Notes: generated from the sequence alone by a model not told the origin. 64,000 nucleotides of DNA from Hofstenia miamia (GCA_004352715.1 SCFE01000115.1:1232025-1296024), one strand, 5' to 3'. Positions 1 through 9,033 are shown, numbered from the stretch's first letter. Numbers and translations are program-made.

Positions 1-196
1 CTGTTTGGTCATCTTTGTTTTTGCCAAATACTGTCGAGTTAATTTAAAATATAAAACTGCATAAAACATTTTACAAATCAAATAATCGATCATAACCATG
101 TGTTTACAATTTAATCATTATTACATTTTAGTCTTAGTTACATCCATCTTTCTTCTCAATTCAACCACACATGGTTATTCGATGGATTATGCCACA
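1..196 (-). repeat. 3' LTR of the Gypsy element (partial)
   Basis: This is a direct repeat of 11336-11531. It ends on the plus strand in GCCACA, so on the element strand the LTR starts TGTGGC, the usual TG end. The rest of this LTR lies to the left of the window. Five mismatches in 196 bases suggest a fairly young insertion, but the sample is small. Confidence 0.93.
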
Positions 197-208
197 CTCC
201 CCCTCCAG
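197..208 (-). promoter_or_regulatory. Polypurine tract for plus-strand priming
   Basis: On the element strand CTGGAGGGGGAG directly abuts the TG that opens the 3' LTR. Position and all-purine core are those of an LTR-element polypurine tract, where an RNase H-resistant primer starts plus-strand synthesis. Confidence 0.85.
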
Positions 209-922
209 CATAGCTAATTAAGGATGACTACTCTCTCTCCATGAACCATCTCTGCTGCCTTCTTACTAATACCATTTGCTTCTGTCATTTCCCACGTAGC
301 CAAATACTGGTGGTCCACCAGGTGGGTTTTGGCCACCCGTGCACCAGTGGTCCACTGTTGGCTAATTGGTGGGCCACTGGTGGCAAAAATATGATTTAAG
401 CATTAGAGCAATGTCTCAAATGTAGCAACAGCAAAGGGTTGAAGGAAATGCTAGCAAGCTCACAATTTACATTGAATTAAGATTGACAACAGAAAGTATA
501 ATGAATTTTTTATTATAAGCAATAACAACAAGCACACAAAAATGCCCAATTTAGATTTAATTTTCAATTTCCAAAGAAATTGCAATTTTTAAACATGATT
601 TTTTCCAATAATTAAAAATATATTTTGCCCAATTTTAGGTACTCATGTAGACATTGATTTCAAGGTCCACAAATAATCGTGAATAAATTATTTTGAAATT
701 TCATTCTGCCTATATATCTTATAATTTTTGCAAACGGAAAATTGCAAAAAAGCTCTTCACAATGAATTTTATATGTTTATGAGATCTAAGAGAGCATAAT
801 AATGAATAATATTTTACTTGCAAGCATTAGCTCATATATTATTTATGATTAAGAGTAAATCAGATGTCACTAGTGGTCCACTGGTGGCTATGAGTGGCTG
901 AAATTGCTACTACTGCCACTAC
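209..922 (-). other. 3' non-coding part of the Gypsy element with a possible MITE insertion
   Basis: On the minus strand a short open stretch ends at a TAG (214-216) just before the polypurine tract; it may be the displaced C-terminus of the extra ORF block. Between about 303 and 895 the sequence differs: both ends carry palindromic GGTGGTCCACC / CCAGTGGTCCACTG / GCCACTGGTGGC motifs around a very AT-rich core. This looks like a MITE inserted near the end of the last ORF. I found no convincing target-site duplication, so the boundaries are uncertain. Confidence 0.4.
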
Positions 923-1642
923 TTATCCACCGGGTTCCCAACTGACTTTCTCGTATTGTTCTTCTTTCGTGATTTTCAGTACAACATTTTTCTCAGTTGT
1001 GAGCATCTTTTTATGTCTTAGAAACAAAGGATTCTTTAACAACTTTGATATCGTGCACATACTCCTAAGCTTGTTTAGTTTTTCATTGAACATCTCATAA
1101 TGCTTTTGATATAAGCACAATCCTTTTATCACTGTCATTAATGTCATTATTGCATCAATTCTGCTTGTGTGCGCTAAATCAGGATGGATTTCTGTGTAGG
1201 GGTAAAAGAACTCATATGTTGATCTTAGTGACTTTGATATTGATGCTTCATCATAAAAAGCACTTATATTTTCCAATACTTCCTCTCTGGTAATCTCTTC
1301 TGGCTCGTTTTTTCCTAATCTTACCATTTGCATTTCTTCCTGACTTTTACTCACCATTTTGATAATTTCAATAGGACAATTTTGTCCCTCTCTTCTCATT
1401 ATCTCTGAATGTTTGATTATTTTCGTGTAAGCACACTGTGGATAATCTTTGAGATATTTTCTTATCTCTCTAGTGATCATTTCATGTACTTTTCTTTCCT
1501 CTATTAATTTTATCATTTCCAGCATTTCTGCTTGTTCTCTTTTCATCAAGTTTCTCATGATCAGCCAAGGTTGTTGCTTTAGGGATCTGAGCTTAGTGTT
1601 TGAAGTTGCACCCCACATGTACTTCTTTGTTTCATCTGTCAA
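923..1642 (-). CDS. Extra ORF of the Gypsy element, last of the block (239 codons, unknown function)
   Basis: A 239-codon ORF lies downstream of integrase where some Gypsy elements carry env. It is rich in Lys, Glu and Met and looks helical and soluble. I see no signal peptide, no membrane-length hydrophobic segment, no furin-like site and no conserved cysteine pattern, so it does not look like env. It stops at 923 next to the possible MITE, which may have truncated it. It may be one protein with the upstream ORFs at 1702-2028 and 2170-3050, split by frameshifts. I do not recognise the family. Confidence 0.6.
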   Translation of the reverse strand: MTDETKKYMWGATSNTKLRSLKQQPWLIMRNLMKREQAEMLEMIKLIEERKVHEMITREIRKYLKDYPQCAYTKIIKHSEIMRREGQNCPIEIIKMVSKSQEEMQMVRLGKNEPEEITREEVLENISAFYDEASISKSLRSTYEFFYPYTEIHPDLAHTSRIDAIMTLMTVIKGLCLYQKHYEMFNEKLNKLRSMCTISKLLKNPLFLRHKKMLTTEKNVVLKITKEEQYEKVSWEPGG

Positions 1643-1701
1643 TATACCAGTCTAATTGGCAAGTTCTATCACACTCAGTCTTCCCAGTGTATGTTGCTGT
1701 A

Positions 1702-2028
1702 TTAGTAATCTGGTAAAATGCTTTTCAAATCTTTGCTGTACCTTCTTTGTGGTGATAGAGGCAACATTTCAACATTTTGTAACATCCACTGCTTTATATT
1801 TGTCGGGATGGGTGCAATAGCTATTTTGTATTTTTTATTTCTAGCTATTTGCCATCTCTCCTTTTTCATTATTGGTAATACCAATTTTTCATTGCTTGTT
1901 AACGCTATCGCCAATAGCCATATCACTGTTCTTGCTCTAACATTGGGTGCGTTAATTTCTTCAAATAACCATGTTTTAAAGTTCCTCTTTGCTTCCATTT
2001 CATGTGCTCTTTTAATCTCATGTAACAC
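1702..2028 (-). CDS. Extra ORF of the Gypsy element (108 codons, fragment, unknown function)
   Basis: This minus-strand ORF lies between the 239-codon ORF and the 142-codon ORF and continues the same non-env coding block. It contains a moderately hydrophobic stretch (TVIWLLAIALTS) too short and isolated to call a membrane anchor, followed by basic residues. Start and end are set by stops rather than clear gene signals, so it is probably an internal piece of a longer broken reading frame. Function unknown. Confidence 0.45.
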   Translation of the reverse strand: MLHEIKRAHEMEAKRNFKTWLFEEINAPNVRARTVIWLLAIALTSNEKLVLPIMKKERWQIARNKKYKIAIAPIPTNIKQWMLQNVEMLPLSPQRRYSKDLKSILPDY

Positions 2029-2169
2029 AGCCTCTACTGACTTATGGATAAATCGTTTTGTGATAGTTTCTTTTCCAAATTGCCAGAAAGAAGCAAAAAC
2101 TGTATACTCTAGTCAATTCTGAAAAGCCTTGTTATGTGAATTCGCCAGTAAGTGATGACCACTTGATTC

Positions 2170-2598
2170 TCACTTATGATTCAGTTCACTTAATGAAATG
2201 TATTCGAAATTGCTGGGTCTGAGAAAAAAAACTACAGTTGAACTTTTATAATCCTGTTGCTGATGATGGCATTTTACACACTGCTGATTGGAGTGTACTA
2301 CGCAGTNTGGCTTTTCTGCTTTAATTTCTGACCACACTTGTGCTATCTTCTGTAAGTGTTTGGGTGTTTGATTTAGACTGCATTTCAGAAATATGTTTCC
2401 TGTCTCTTCTAAATTATTATCTATTCCCACTAGTTCCATTGTTCTAGTTTGGTAATACATGTCAATCGCGATTTTCAGTTCCACCATTATTCTCTGCACT
2501 GGCGCCATTTTGTTAATTTGGAGATCCATCTTAATGAGGTCAGATATCTTTAATTTTCCAATTTTCAACGTGAATAGATTTTCTAACTTTATCTCCAT
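2170..2598 (-). CDS. Extra ORF of the Gypsy element with a Cys/His cluster (142 codons)
   Basis: The ORF starts inside the 3' end of the preceding ORF (2589-3050), overlapping by 10 bases in another frame, so the two may be one frame broken by an indel or a translationally coupled pair. Around residues 98-112 there is a cluster CVVHSNQQCVKCHH that could bind a metal; one ambiguous base (2307) lies just before it. No known domain is recognised and nothing resembles an envelope protein. Confidence 0.5.
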   Translation of the reverse strand: MEIKLENLFTLKIGKLKISDLIKMDLQINKMAPVQRIMVELKIAIDMYYQTRTMELVGIDNNLEETGNIFLKCSLNQTPKHLQKIAQVWSEIKAEKPXCVVHSNQQCVKCHHQQQDYKSSTVVFFLRPSNFEYISLSELNHK

Positions 2599-3050
2599 TT
2601 CTTTAATAAATTCCGGAATTTCTTGGACACTATGATTATTACTCTTGTTTTGTGTCTCTTGGCTATCTTCAATGTTTCCTCTATATTTGTCTGCAACTTT
2701 CTCAAACTAATTTCACTGTTTTTCACGAAGTATATTACTGTTAGATGCTTTTTATCTAAATTCACCTGTTCACACTCTCTTAATATCTTCTCTCTATTTC
2801 TGGTGAGTTTTTGTACATCTTTCAAGGTGAATTGCTCATCAAATGTTCCATGCACCATGCTCTTGAAGTATGGCCTATTAAATTCTTCTTTCATCTCCAT
2901 TGTATATGCAATTATCATATTACATGTAGGCTGATTTTTCTTATCAATCACTATTTGAATTGATAGACTCTCGTTTTCTTTTGTAGATGTGCTCTCTCTG
3001 ATTAGCCATTTTGTTTCTGGTGACAAGTTATCATATGAGTTGTACCTCAT
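2589..3050 (-). CDS. Extra ORF of the Gypsy element (153 codons, unknown function)
   Basis: This is a highly charged, apparently globular 153-codon ORF on the element strand. Its C-terminal half alternates a long Lys/Arg/Glu helix with short beta-like hydrophobic runs (LTVIYFV, TRVIIIVS), a pattern compatible with an alpha/beta fold, but I recognise no family. It lies between the basic tail of the integrase extension (ending about 3097) and the Cys/His ORF. Confidence 0.5.
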   Translation of the reverse strand: MRYNSYDNLSPETKWLIRESTSTKENESLSIQIVIDKKNQPTCNMIIAYTMEMKEEFNRPYFKSMVHGTFDEQFTLKDVQKLTRNREKILRECEQVNLDKKHLTVIYFVKNSEISLRKLQTNIEETLKIAKRHKTRVIIIVSKKFRNLLKKWR

Positions 3051-3096
3051 CTTTCTGTTTGCGATGAAATATGGATGTATTCACTCTCTGCCTATT

Positions 3097-3279
3097 TTAG
3101 TCATTCAGCTTTCTCTTTCTTCTGACTGAGACAATTTTGTTGTTGTCTGTTTGTCTATAAGAGAATATTCCTGAACTCTCCATTGTTGTTGGGAATGAGC
3201 TTGTTGAAGGACGTTCTGAAATATCCATGCCAGAGTCATCACTTATTGGTTGAGTTTCCCAATCTTTCATGGTAATCAA
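3097..3279 (-). CDS. C-terminal extension of pol or start of the extra ORF block (60 codons)
   Basis: This Ser/Thr/Asp-rich, disordered-looking segment ends in a basic cluster (RRKRKL) that could be a nuclear-localisation-type motif. It follows directly, in an open frame, from the QLKG peptide repeats at 3290-3720, so it may be the end of a long tail on pol rather than an independent gene. Confidence 0.4.
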   Translation of the reverse strand: MITMKDWETQPISDDSGMDISERPSTSSFPTTMESSGIFSYRQTDNNKIVSVRRKRKLND

Positions 3280-3289
3280 TGCTGTTTCC

Positions 3290-3720
3290 TCTTTGCCCTT
3301 TAGTTGGCATCAAGTACTACTAGATGTTCAAGGGAAGTGTGCATATTTTTGTGTTTCCAACCTCACACCCTTTAATTGACAATTGGTATCCTGATGATGG
3401 CCCTCTTTTACCTGCCTGTGCTTTAATTGACATTTGGTTGAGGGTGATCTTTCTGTCACTGTCTCCATCCTCATACCCTTCAATCGGTCATCAGATTGAG
3501 GAGACTTCCTTCTTATTCTCTGTCTTTTATTAGTCGGCGTTAGATACTCCATCCGCATACCCTTTAATTAGTAATCAGATTCTAATTCGTCTTCTCATAT
3601 TACTATCATCACGCCCTTTAATTGGCAATTGGATCGCGGAGACCTAGTTTTCACTGTAGAACTAGTTGATGTTTCCTCCATCCTCACGCCCTTTAATTGA
3701 TGATCAAATTGCTGAGTCCT
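3290..3720 (-). repeat. Degenerate coding tandem repeat (QLKG-V/M-R-M/L-E peptide units)
   Basis: At least six or seven irregularly spaced copies (about 50-85 bases apart) of a motif read on the plus strand as CACGCCCTTTAATTG or close variants occur here. On the element strand each unit encodes QLKG, usually continuing V/M-R-M/L-E. Units lie near 3305, 3375, 3430 (QLKH), 3485 (RLKG), 3565, 3620 and 3695. The copies keep the peptide better than the spacers, which suggests an expanded linker or short linear motif between integrase and the extra ORFs. Several frames are broken. Confidence 0.75.
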
Positions 3721-3792
3721 TCTCCTTCACACTCTTCTGGCTTTCATTGGTGATCATGCTGTCATTCTCTTCATTTTTCCTAAATTCAGTTA

Positions 3793-4118
3793 CTAAATTA
3801 ATATCCCATATTTCAGGGTTTTATTTTTTACTGCCCTCTGGGGCATTATTCTTCTCTCAACTTCTGGTTCATCTTTTTCGGGTCTATATTCCTCTTGGAA
3901 TTCCTCTTCATGGACACTATCCAAATCGTTCATCTCAGCATATATGCCATCATCAACCTGTACAATTTTAAATTCTGCATTTTTACCAAGCATTACTTGC
4001 TCTATATTTACCATTGCTTGTTTTAAATTTTGAAAATGTAATACTCTCCCATCATTAAGTTTGTAATTATTATTGGGTAATGTTTGTGTAATAGTGAATG
4101 GACCTGACCACTGTGTTT
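3793..4118 (-). pseudogene. Integrase C-terminal GPY/F module and tail
   Basis: The translated stretch just upstream of 4014 contains QWSGPFTI followed by a beta-rich segment ending in NDGRVLHFQNLK, the W-x-GPF GPY/F module of Ty3/Gypsy integrases that follows the catalytic core. An acidic tail (to 3793) then leads into the QLKG repeat region through a frame change. The module is joined to the core across a broken frame at about 4119. Confidence 0.8.
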
Positions 4119-4842
4119 TTAGTTCCTTACTTGGTTCACGTCTTGTGTTCTCATTAAAGTGTATGCATAAACCTTATCCCCTTCCCTGTGTAGTTTGCCA
4201 TAGATCTTTTTATTAAAATTTCTTTCTTGTCTTATCACAGATTTTTTCATGTTATGACACATTGCTTCATGAATTCTGGTAATTTGGTCTTTGATCTTCC
4301 TTATATACTCATTATCTGGTTTTTCAGAGTATGTGTGGTATTGCATTGATAGTGGTGTTGCTGCTTCTCTTCCATACAGGGCTTTATATGGGGTCATCCC
4401 CGTTGTTGAATGTACTGAAGTATTATAGAAGTATTCCACCATTTCTATCACTTCTCTCCAATTTCTGCCTCCAACTCTTGATGTTAATATTCTTATTAAT
4501 TTAATCATAGTTCTATTCAATCTTTCAACAGCTCCATTCGCCTGTGGGTGATACACTGTTGTTTTCTCAGTTAAAATTTCCATCAATTTAGCAATTTCTT
4601 TGAATAATTTACTTTCAAATTGTACTCCTCTATCAGATACTATTGTTTGCATTGGTGCAAATTTCAAAATCCATTCTTTCATGATCTTCTCTGTACTATC
4701 TTTGCTGATGTGGAATCTAATGGGATCATATGAGCATATTTTGTAAAATTATTTACTAATACTAGTATGTACTGATACCCTTCATCATTTTGCAATAAAT
4801 TTTCTAAGTCCACATGCACAATCTCATTTGGTGTAGTTGCAA
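4119..4842 (-). pseudogene. Integrase catalytic core (DDE)
   Basis: The minus-strand ORF at 4119-4682 shows the second catalytic Asp in SDRGVQFES and the Glu in HPQANGAVERLNRTM, about 35 residues apart as in D,D-35-E retroviral-type integrases. The first Asp is in VHVDLENL near 4810, in another frame, so the core is broken by at least one frameshift. In an intact element this enzyme inserts the cDNA into host DNA. Confidence 0.9.
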
Positions 4843-5166
4843 TTATTTTTCAAGTGGTGCTGTCTGTACCAGGAAGTGACTTTTGTTATTTATTAGACAC
4901 ATAGTACATTTATTATTAATGTCCTCCACTGTTCTTCTAATGCTTGTTGTTATAATCCGGGCATTAAACGTTTTTTCCGTTTGAATTATACCAATATGTC
5001 CATTTTCATGTACTTTCCTGACCAATTCCCTTTTGTAATATTTGGGAATTGCTATTCTTAATGTTTTTCCTTCAACATATAGAAGTCCGTTATTGTTCAC
5101 TTTCCATTTGTATCTTTGAAAATAACTATTAGCTTCTTTTCCCAGTATCCAATTTTCACTACACAC
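4843..5166 (-). pseudogene. Integrase N-terminal HHCC zinc-binding region
   Basis: The ORF contains HENGHIG followed about 30 residues later by CTMC, the H-x3-H...C-x2-C pattern of the integrase zinc-binding domain. The preceding residues form the usual linker from RNase H. The ORF ends at a stop just before the catalytic core, so it is one broken part of the same polyprotein. Confidence 0.85.
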
Positions 5167-5249
5167 TTTTTCTCACATTTCTCTTAGAATAATATCTGTT
5201 TTCTGCTTTTCAATTATATCATTCTAAGTTATCTCCTTTTTAATTGTTA

Positions 5250-5780
5250 TGGGCATTAGTGTATTCCCTTTTTTATCTGCATTAATTTCAGGCAACTCTG
5301 TATACTCACTATGTGGTAAGAATTGAAATTGTTTCTTTTCACCATCAACTTTTTCAATGTCTCTTTGATATTCTGGTAATGCCGTCCAAAAATCTGTATT
5401 TTTGTGTAGTGTTCCTTTTCAGTGCTCTATCATGAACTTAAACTCATTAAGGTATTCAATCCATCTCAACACTATTGACGATTTATCGCCTGAAAATTTT
5501 TTTAGCCATGCTAATCCACTATTATCTGTCATTGCTTTAAAGGTTTGTCCTATTATTTTTTAATGCTTTCTACTAATGACAACATTTCAAGTTTTGTCGA
5601 TCCATAATTTTCTTCACTTTGTTTCAGTTTATCACTAAAAAATTGTATAGGTACCTCTTTACCATCTTTCATTGTCCCAAACATGTGGCTATGGCAACAT
5701 TACTCGCATCGCAGTCCAAAATAAATTCTTTATCATAGTCTGGTGTATTCAACGATGGCATTTTACTTAATTAATTCTTT
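5250..5780 (-). pseudogene. RNase H domain of pol (broken)
   Basis: Between reverse transcriptase and integrase the minus-strand frames contain FILDCDASNVAIA near 5730, the first catalytic Asp motif of Gypsy RNase H, and a following segment with SEENYGSTKLEML-like residues in a shifted frame. No single long ORF remains; several indels and stops interrupt it. The domain removes RNA from RNA-DNA hybrids during reverse transcription. Confidence 0.75.
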
Positions 5781-6753
5781 ATGTTATCCAACTGCTCCTG
5801 TTCTTTCCATGTCCACTAAAAAATTTTATTTTTTTCAATAATGCCGTCATTTTGCTTGTCTTATGGGCTACATTCACTATGAAAGATCCGTAGTAATTTA
5901 TAAACCCCATTATCCTTTGTAGATCTTTCTTTGTTTTTGGACTACAAATGTTTTGTATCATGTCTTTTGCATTATTCTTCATTTTTATTTCACCTTTTTG
6001 GATTTGTCTTCTCAAAAATACTACCTGTGTCTCACATTTCTTCCCATTTATGCGTAAACATGCATTATAGAGAATTTTTAATGTTCTGTCCAATTTATCT
6101 AAATGCTCCTCAATCGTATCACTTGCTATTAGAATGTCATCTATGTATGCACTTATTCCTTTTTCGATGTTTTTATTGTTCTGCTTAAGCACTTTTGTTA
6201 CATATCTTTGAAAGGTAGCAGGGGCATTACATAATCCAAAAGCCATGTACATCCATTCAAATAAACCATACAGCGTTATAAATGCTGTTTTTCAATATCC
6301 TTGGGCTCCATCAGCACCTGTCAGTATGCCTTACATAAGTCTATACAGGTATAGTATTTGTTTTTACTGGCCTCATATATTATATCCTCTATTCTCGAAA
6401 GTGGATATGCATCTTTCTTCGTGATATCATTTAATTTACAAAAATCTATGCACAGCCTGTACTTATTTCCTTGTTTCACAAAGACAGTCAGTGTGGTGTA
6501 TGGGCTTTCACTAGGTTCTTATTATCTTATTATCTATCAATTCATTCAAGATCGTGTTATAATTTTCCTTTAAATTTTCCAGCACTCTTCTACACAGCAG
6601 TCTTATTGGTTCCTCTGTAGTTGTTATTATCTTGTGTGTCTCTCCTACTGCTTTCACCATGCTTATTTCTCCAAAATTGAATATTTTAGCATGTTTCTGT
6701 AGGATTCTTATCAATTCTTCTCTTTCTTTGTTACTAAGATGCTGATAATCCAT
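5779..6753 (-). pseudogene. Reverse transcriptase domain of pol (broken)
   Basis: Three frame pieces cover the domain. 6511-6753 holds the N-terminal fingers (THKI, PIRLLCRR). Frames across 6260-6510 hold the IDFCKLND and DAYPLSRIEDI motifs and the first catalytic Asp (CIDLCKAY). 5779-6252 holds MAFGLCNAPATFQR and the YIDD box, followed by the thumb with FINYYGSFI. Motif order and wording are those of Ty3/Gypsy reverse transcriptase. YIDD replaces the more usual YLDD or YVDD but keeps both aspartates. Stops and shifts make this copy inactive. Confidence 0.93.
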
Positions 6754-6929
6754 TTCATTGATTTCTGGTATTGGATATTCTTTATTCTCCTCTACTATGT
6801 TAATAATTTAATTCACGGTCATTTTTTCTGTTTTGACTCTCTTCCCTTTAATTTTCAGAGTATCCTTTTTTATATTGACCACATGGTTCGTTGCATTCAA
6901 AATTGGTATAGTACCATTGCCTTTCTTTA

Positions 6930-7178
6930 CTATACAAAACTTGAAGGAATCAACAACTTGTTTGTATTAATTCCTTTCTGATCATAAATCATAATTTCTG
7001 CAGTTATTTCATTTTCTGTTTGTATTTGACACATTTTCCAATTATTTGGCAAAATCCTTACGTCCTCACTTAATTGAAATTTTATTACTTCTGTGTCTTC
7101 TTCTTCATGAGTTGTAACTACTTCCTCCTGCACTGATATTGTCTTGTTCATATTGTTGATAATACACTTGTTATCCAT
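6930..7178 (-). pseudogene. Protease-reverse transcriptase linker of pol
   Basis: An 82-codon minus-strand ORF lies between protease and reverse transcriptase. It carries a Glu/Thr-rich, spacer-like segment and ends in beta-rich sequence. It is in a different frame from the protease ORF upstream, with an indel between 7178 and 7193. I see no catalytic motif; it is assigned to pol by position only. Confidence 0.55.
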
Positions 7179-7192
7179 TAAGAAATCATTAC

Positions 7193-7512
7193 CTAATATG
7201 ACTTCATAAGGTAGTGAATTTTTTTCTGTGAAAATGTATTAGCTATTCGTATTGGTATCTCTATTAATTTACCTTTTACATCAATATAATCTCCTGACGC
7301 ATTTTTTAACCTGCTATTTTCACTTTGTAAATTTTTCCTTTCAAATCTTATTTTTGAAGCACATTTGTTGGTGATTATTGATATTACTGCTCCCATATCT
7401 ATGGTTGCTTTGACCATTACACCATTAATTACAACTGTAATTGTATTTGTTTTGATTAGGTCTGTTACAATTAGAACGGGTGCATGGTTTACCAGAGGTG
7501 GTGCTCCTTCTA
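7193..7512 (-). pseudogene. Retroviral-type aspartic protease (start of pro-pol)
   Basis: The frame that begins at the frameshift site (LEGAPPL...) runs through a beta-rich stretch to ATIDMGAVISIIT, the D-x-G-A active-site loop of a retropepsin-type protease, with Met in place of the usual Ser or Thr. The usable frame includes codons upstream of the ATG at 7417, because translation should enter by frameshift from gag. It breaks near 7193 before the rest of the protease fold. Confidence 0.8.
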
Positions 7513-8085
7513 GTTTAAAGTATCACTTTCTGTTTCTTCANTAATAGCTATTCCACAGCGGGGAGGGCGACAGCTGTAGTTACCTGGTGTGCTCTTAGGT
7601 TACGGATATGTATAGGAGTTTTTTACCGTTATAGCTTTCCTAATTGTCATTGCTTGTCTAATATCGTTATTGCAGCCTGTAGGTTTTACATGTCTATTAT
7701 ATTATCGATGAACTCAAGTTATTTATTACATTCATTATGTTACATGACGATTGATGATTTAACAGTGTTTATACTTAGACGGTTATTACGATTGTATTTC
7801 TATATTTTATTTCACATAGTTGATTTAATAGTTATTACATGTTGCTCAATGTTTTGTATGGTAGACCTCTGGCCGACCTCTAGTTCCATTTTTCGCTGGC
7901 GGCATTGATTGTTTACATGTATCAAGGGCTATTATACATTTCTACATATGTAGGGTTATTACATGTAAGGCCTCATAATAAGCTATTTCAGCAGCAAGGN
8001 ATTAGGTCTGTTACAATTAGAACGGGTGCATGGTTTACCAGAGGTGGTGCTCCTTCTAGTTTAAAGTATCACTTTCTGTTTCTTC
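7456..8085. other. Probable assembly join: 85-base duplicate flanking a foreign LTR-like piece
   Basis: 7456-7540 and 8001-8085 are the same 85 bases of gag/pro. Between them, bounded by single Ns at 7541 and 8000, lie 458 bases that resemble the LTR segment 10620-11050 in reverse orientation (for example shared TTGATTGTTTACATGTA and AGCTTTCCTA). Removing one duplicate and the filler restores a continuous gag-pro sequence, so this is more likely a mis-scaffolded contig than a real insertion. ORFs inside it (7654-8132, plus) are not genes. Confidence 0.75.
8056..8065 (-). promoter_or_regulatory. -1 ribosomal frameshift site at the gag/pro junction
   Basis: On the element strand the gag frame ends ACT TTA AAC TAG. 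T TTA AAC (8059-8065) is a classical X-XXY-YYZ slippery heptamer, correctly phased to gag, with the gag stop immediately after it. A -1 slip continues as CTA GAA GGA GCA and leads without a stop into the protease motif DMGA. The same heptamer recurs at 7513-7519 within an 85-base duplicate created by the assembly. I did not find an obvious strong stem by eye. Confidence 0.8.
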
Positions 8086-8574
8086 AATTTGTTTGGGTTC
8101 TTCTTTGTCTTCTAACAAATCTTCATCATTGAAATACGCTTCTTCCTCCACATTAAAATTAATTTGTTGTTTACAGTATTTCTTTGTATGACCTTTCTTT
8201 CCACAGGTTTGGCATTTCAAATCTTTTCTGTTTATCTGTTTTATTGTTCCATCTTTTAACTTTATTCTTATAATTTCATCTTTTGGTTTTCCAACTTCCT
8301 CTTTTCTTATTTTACTAGTTCCACTTATCATAGGCCATGTTGTTGCCTTTATTGTTGTCGATTTTTCATTTATTCGAGCATTATTCTCCATCATGACTTG
8401 TATCCCTAATCCTTTTCTTATCATCCTTTCTAACAGATCGTCTGCATCACATTTTATTTCAAACTGTTGTCGAATTGGTTCCAGAAGTCCCTTACAAATA
8501 TGGGAAAACAAATCATATTTTGAATATGTTTGCTCTCTAGAACTTAACTTTAACAGTCTCTCCACCTGTGACAT
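8056..8574 (-). CDS. gag: Gag, nucleocapsid-type C-terminal part with CCHC zinc knuckle
   Basis: The ORF contains the knuckle CQTCGKKGHTKKYC (C-x2-C-x4-H-x4-C) about two thirds along, preceded by Lys/Arg-rich sequence and followed by a Glu-rich tail that ends exactly at the frameshift site. The N-terminal part (VERLLKL...ICKGLLEPIRQQFE) matches the capsid C-terminal region style of Gypsy gag. It is separated from the next gag piece upstream by stops at about 8580-8660. It would package element RNA in virus-like particles. Confidence 0.88.
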   Translation of the reverse strand: MSQVERLLKLSSREQTYSKYDLFSHICKGLLEPIRQQFEIKCDADDLLERMIRKGLGIQVMMENNARINEKSTTIKATTWPMISGTSKIRKEEVGKPKDEIIRIKLKDGTIKQINRKDLKCQTCGKKGHTKKYCKQQINFNVEEEAYFNDEDLLEDKEEPKQIEETESDTLN

Positions 8575-8661
8575 GTAATTTCATAAGTCTTCTCTTTTGT
8601 TCATCTTTGTACTATTTAATAACATACCATATTGACTTTTAAAACTTTCGTCATCATAAAA

Positions 8662-9033
8662 TCATTGATATTCTCCTATTAGATTTTTATAGTTTGTTTT
8701 AGTTTCTAAATCCAATACCAAGTAATGTTGATAAGCTGCTCCCCCCAAATATAGAGGGAATCTTGCTGCCACTTGCTTTTGTATCACCTTTCTCTCCTTC
8801 ATGCTCATCTCAAACATTTGAATCCATTGATTAAATGTTGGTGAATAGCTATCCACCCTTCCTGTAAATTTTGGGAATATAGCCTTACATGCTGGCGTGT
8901 CTATATATTCCTCTTCTGACAATATTGTTTCTTCATATATAGGTTTGTCTCTCCAGATTTTTTTGCAATTTTCTTTTACTTGTTTAGTTATATTACCACC
9001 AATTTCTCCACAAATTCGACTTCCATTTCGCAT
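8662..9033 (-). pseudogene. gag: Gag, capsid-like part
   Basis: The 123-codon ORF contains FPKFTGRVDSY, NQWIQMFE and ARFPLYLGGAAYQHY, the conserved style of retrotransposon gag capsid N-terminal domains (self-assembly of the particle). A stop near 8660 cuts it from the zinc-knuckle part, so gag is broken in this copy. Upstream residues (to about 9100) continue in shifted frames. Confidence 0.8.

Noticed and set aside
2307-2307. Single N as another scaffold join
   Set aside because: No repeated sequence follows it; it looks like one ambiguous base within an ORF.
923-3050. Envelope gene of an endogenous retrovirus-like element
   Set aside because: No signal peptide, fusion peptide, membrane anchor or cysteine pattern; position alone is not enough.
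3290-3720. CRISPR-like array
   Set aside because: Units are irregular, diverged and coding; spacers are not unique equal-length sequences; the genome is eukaryotic.
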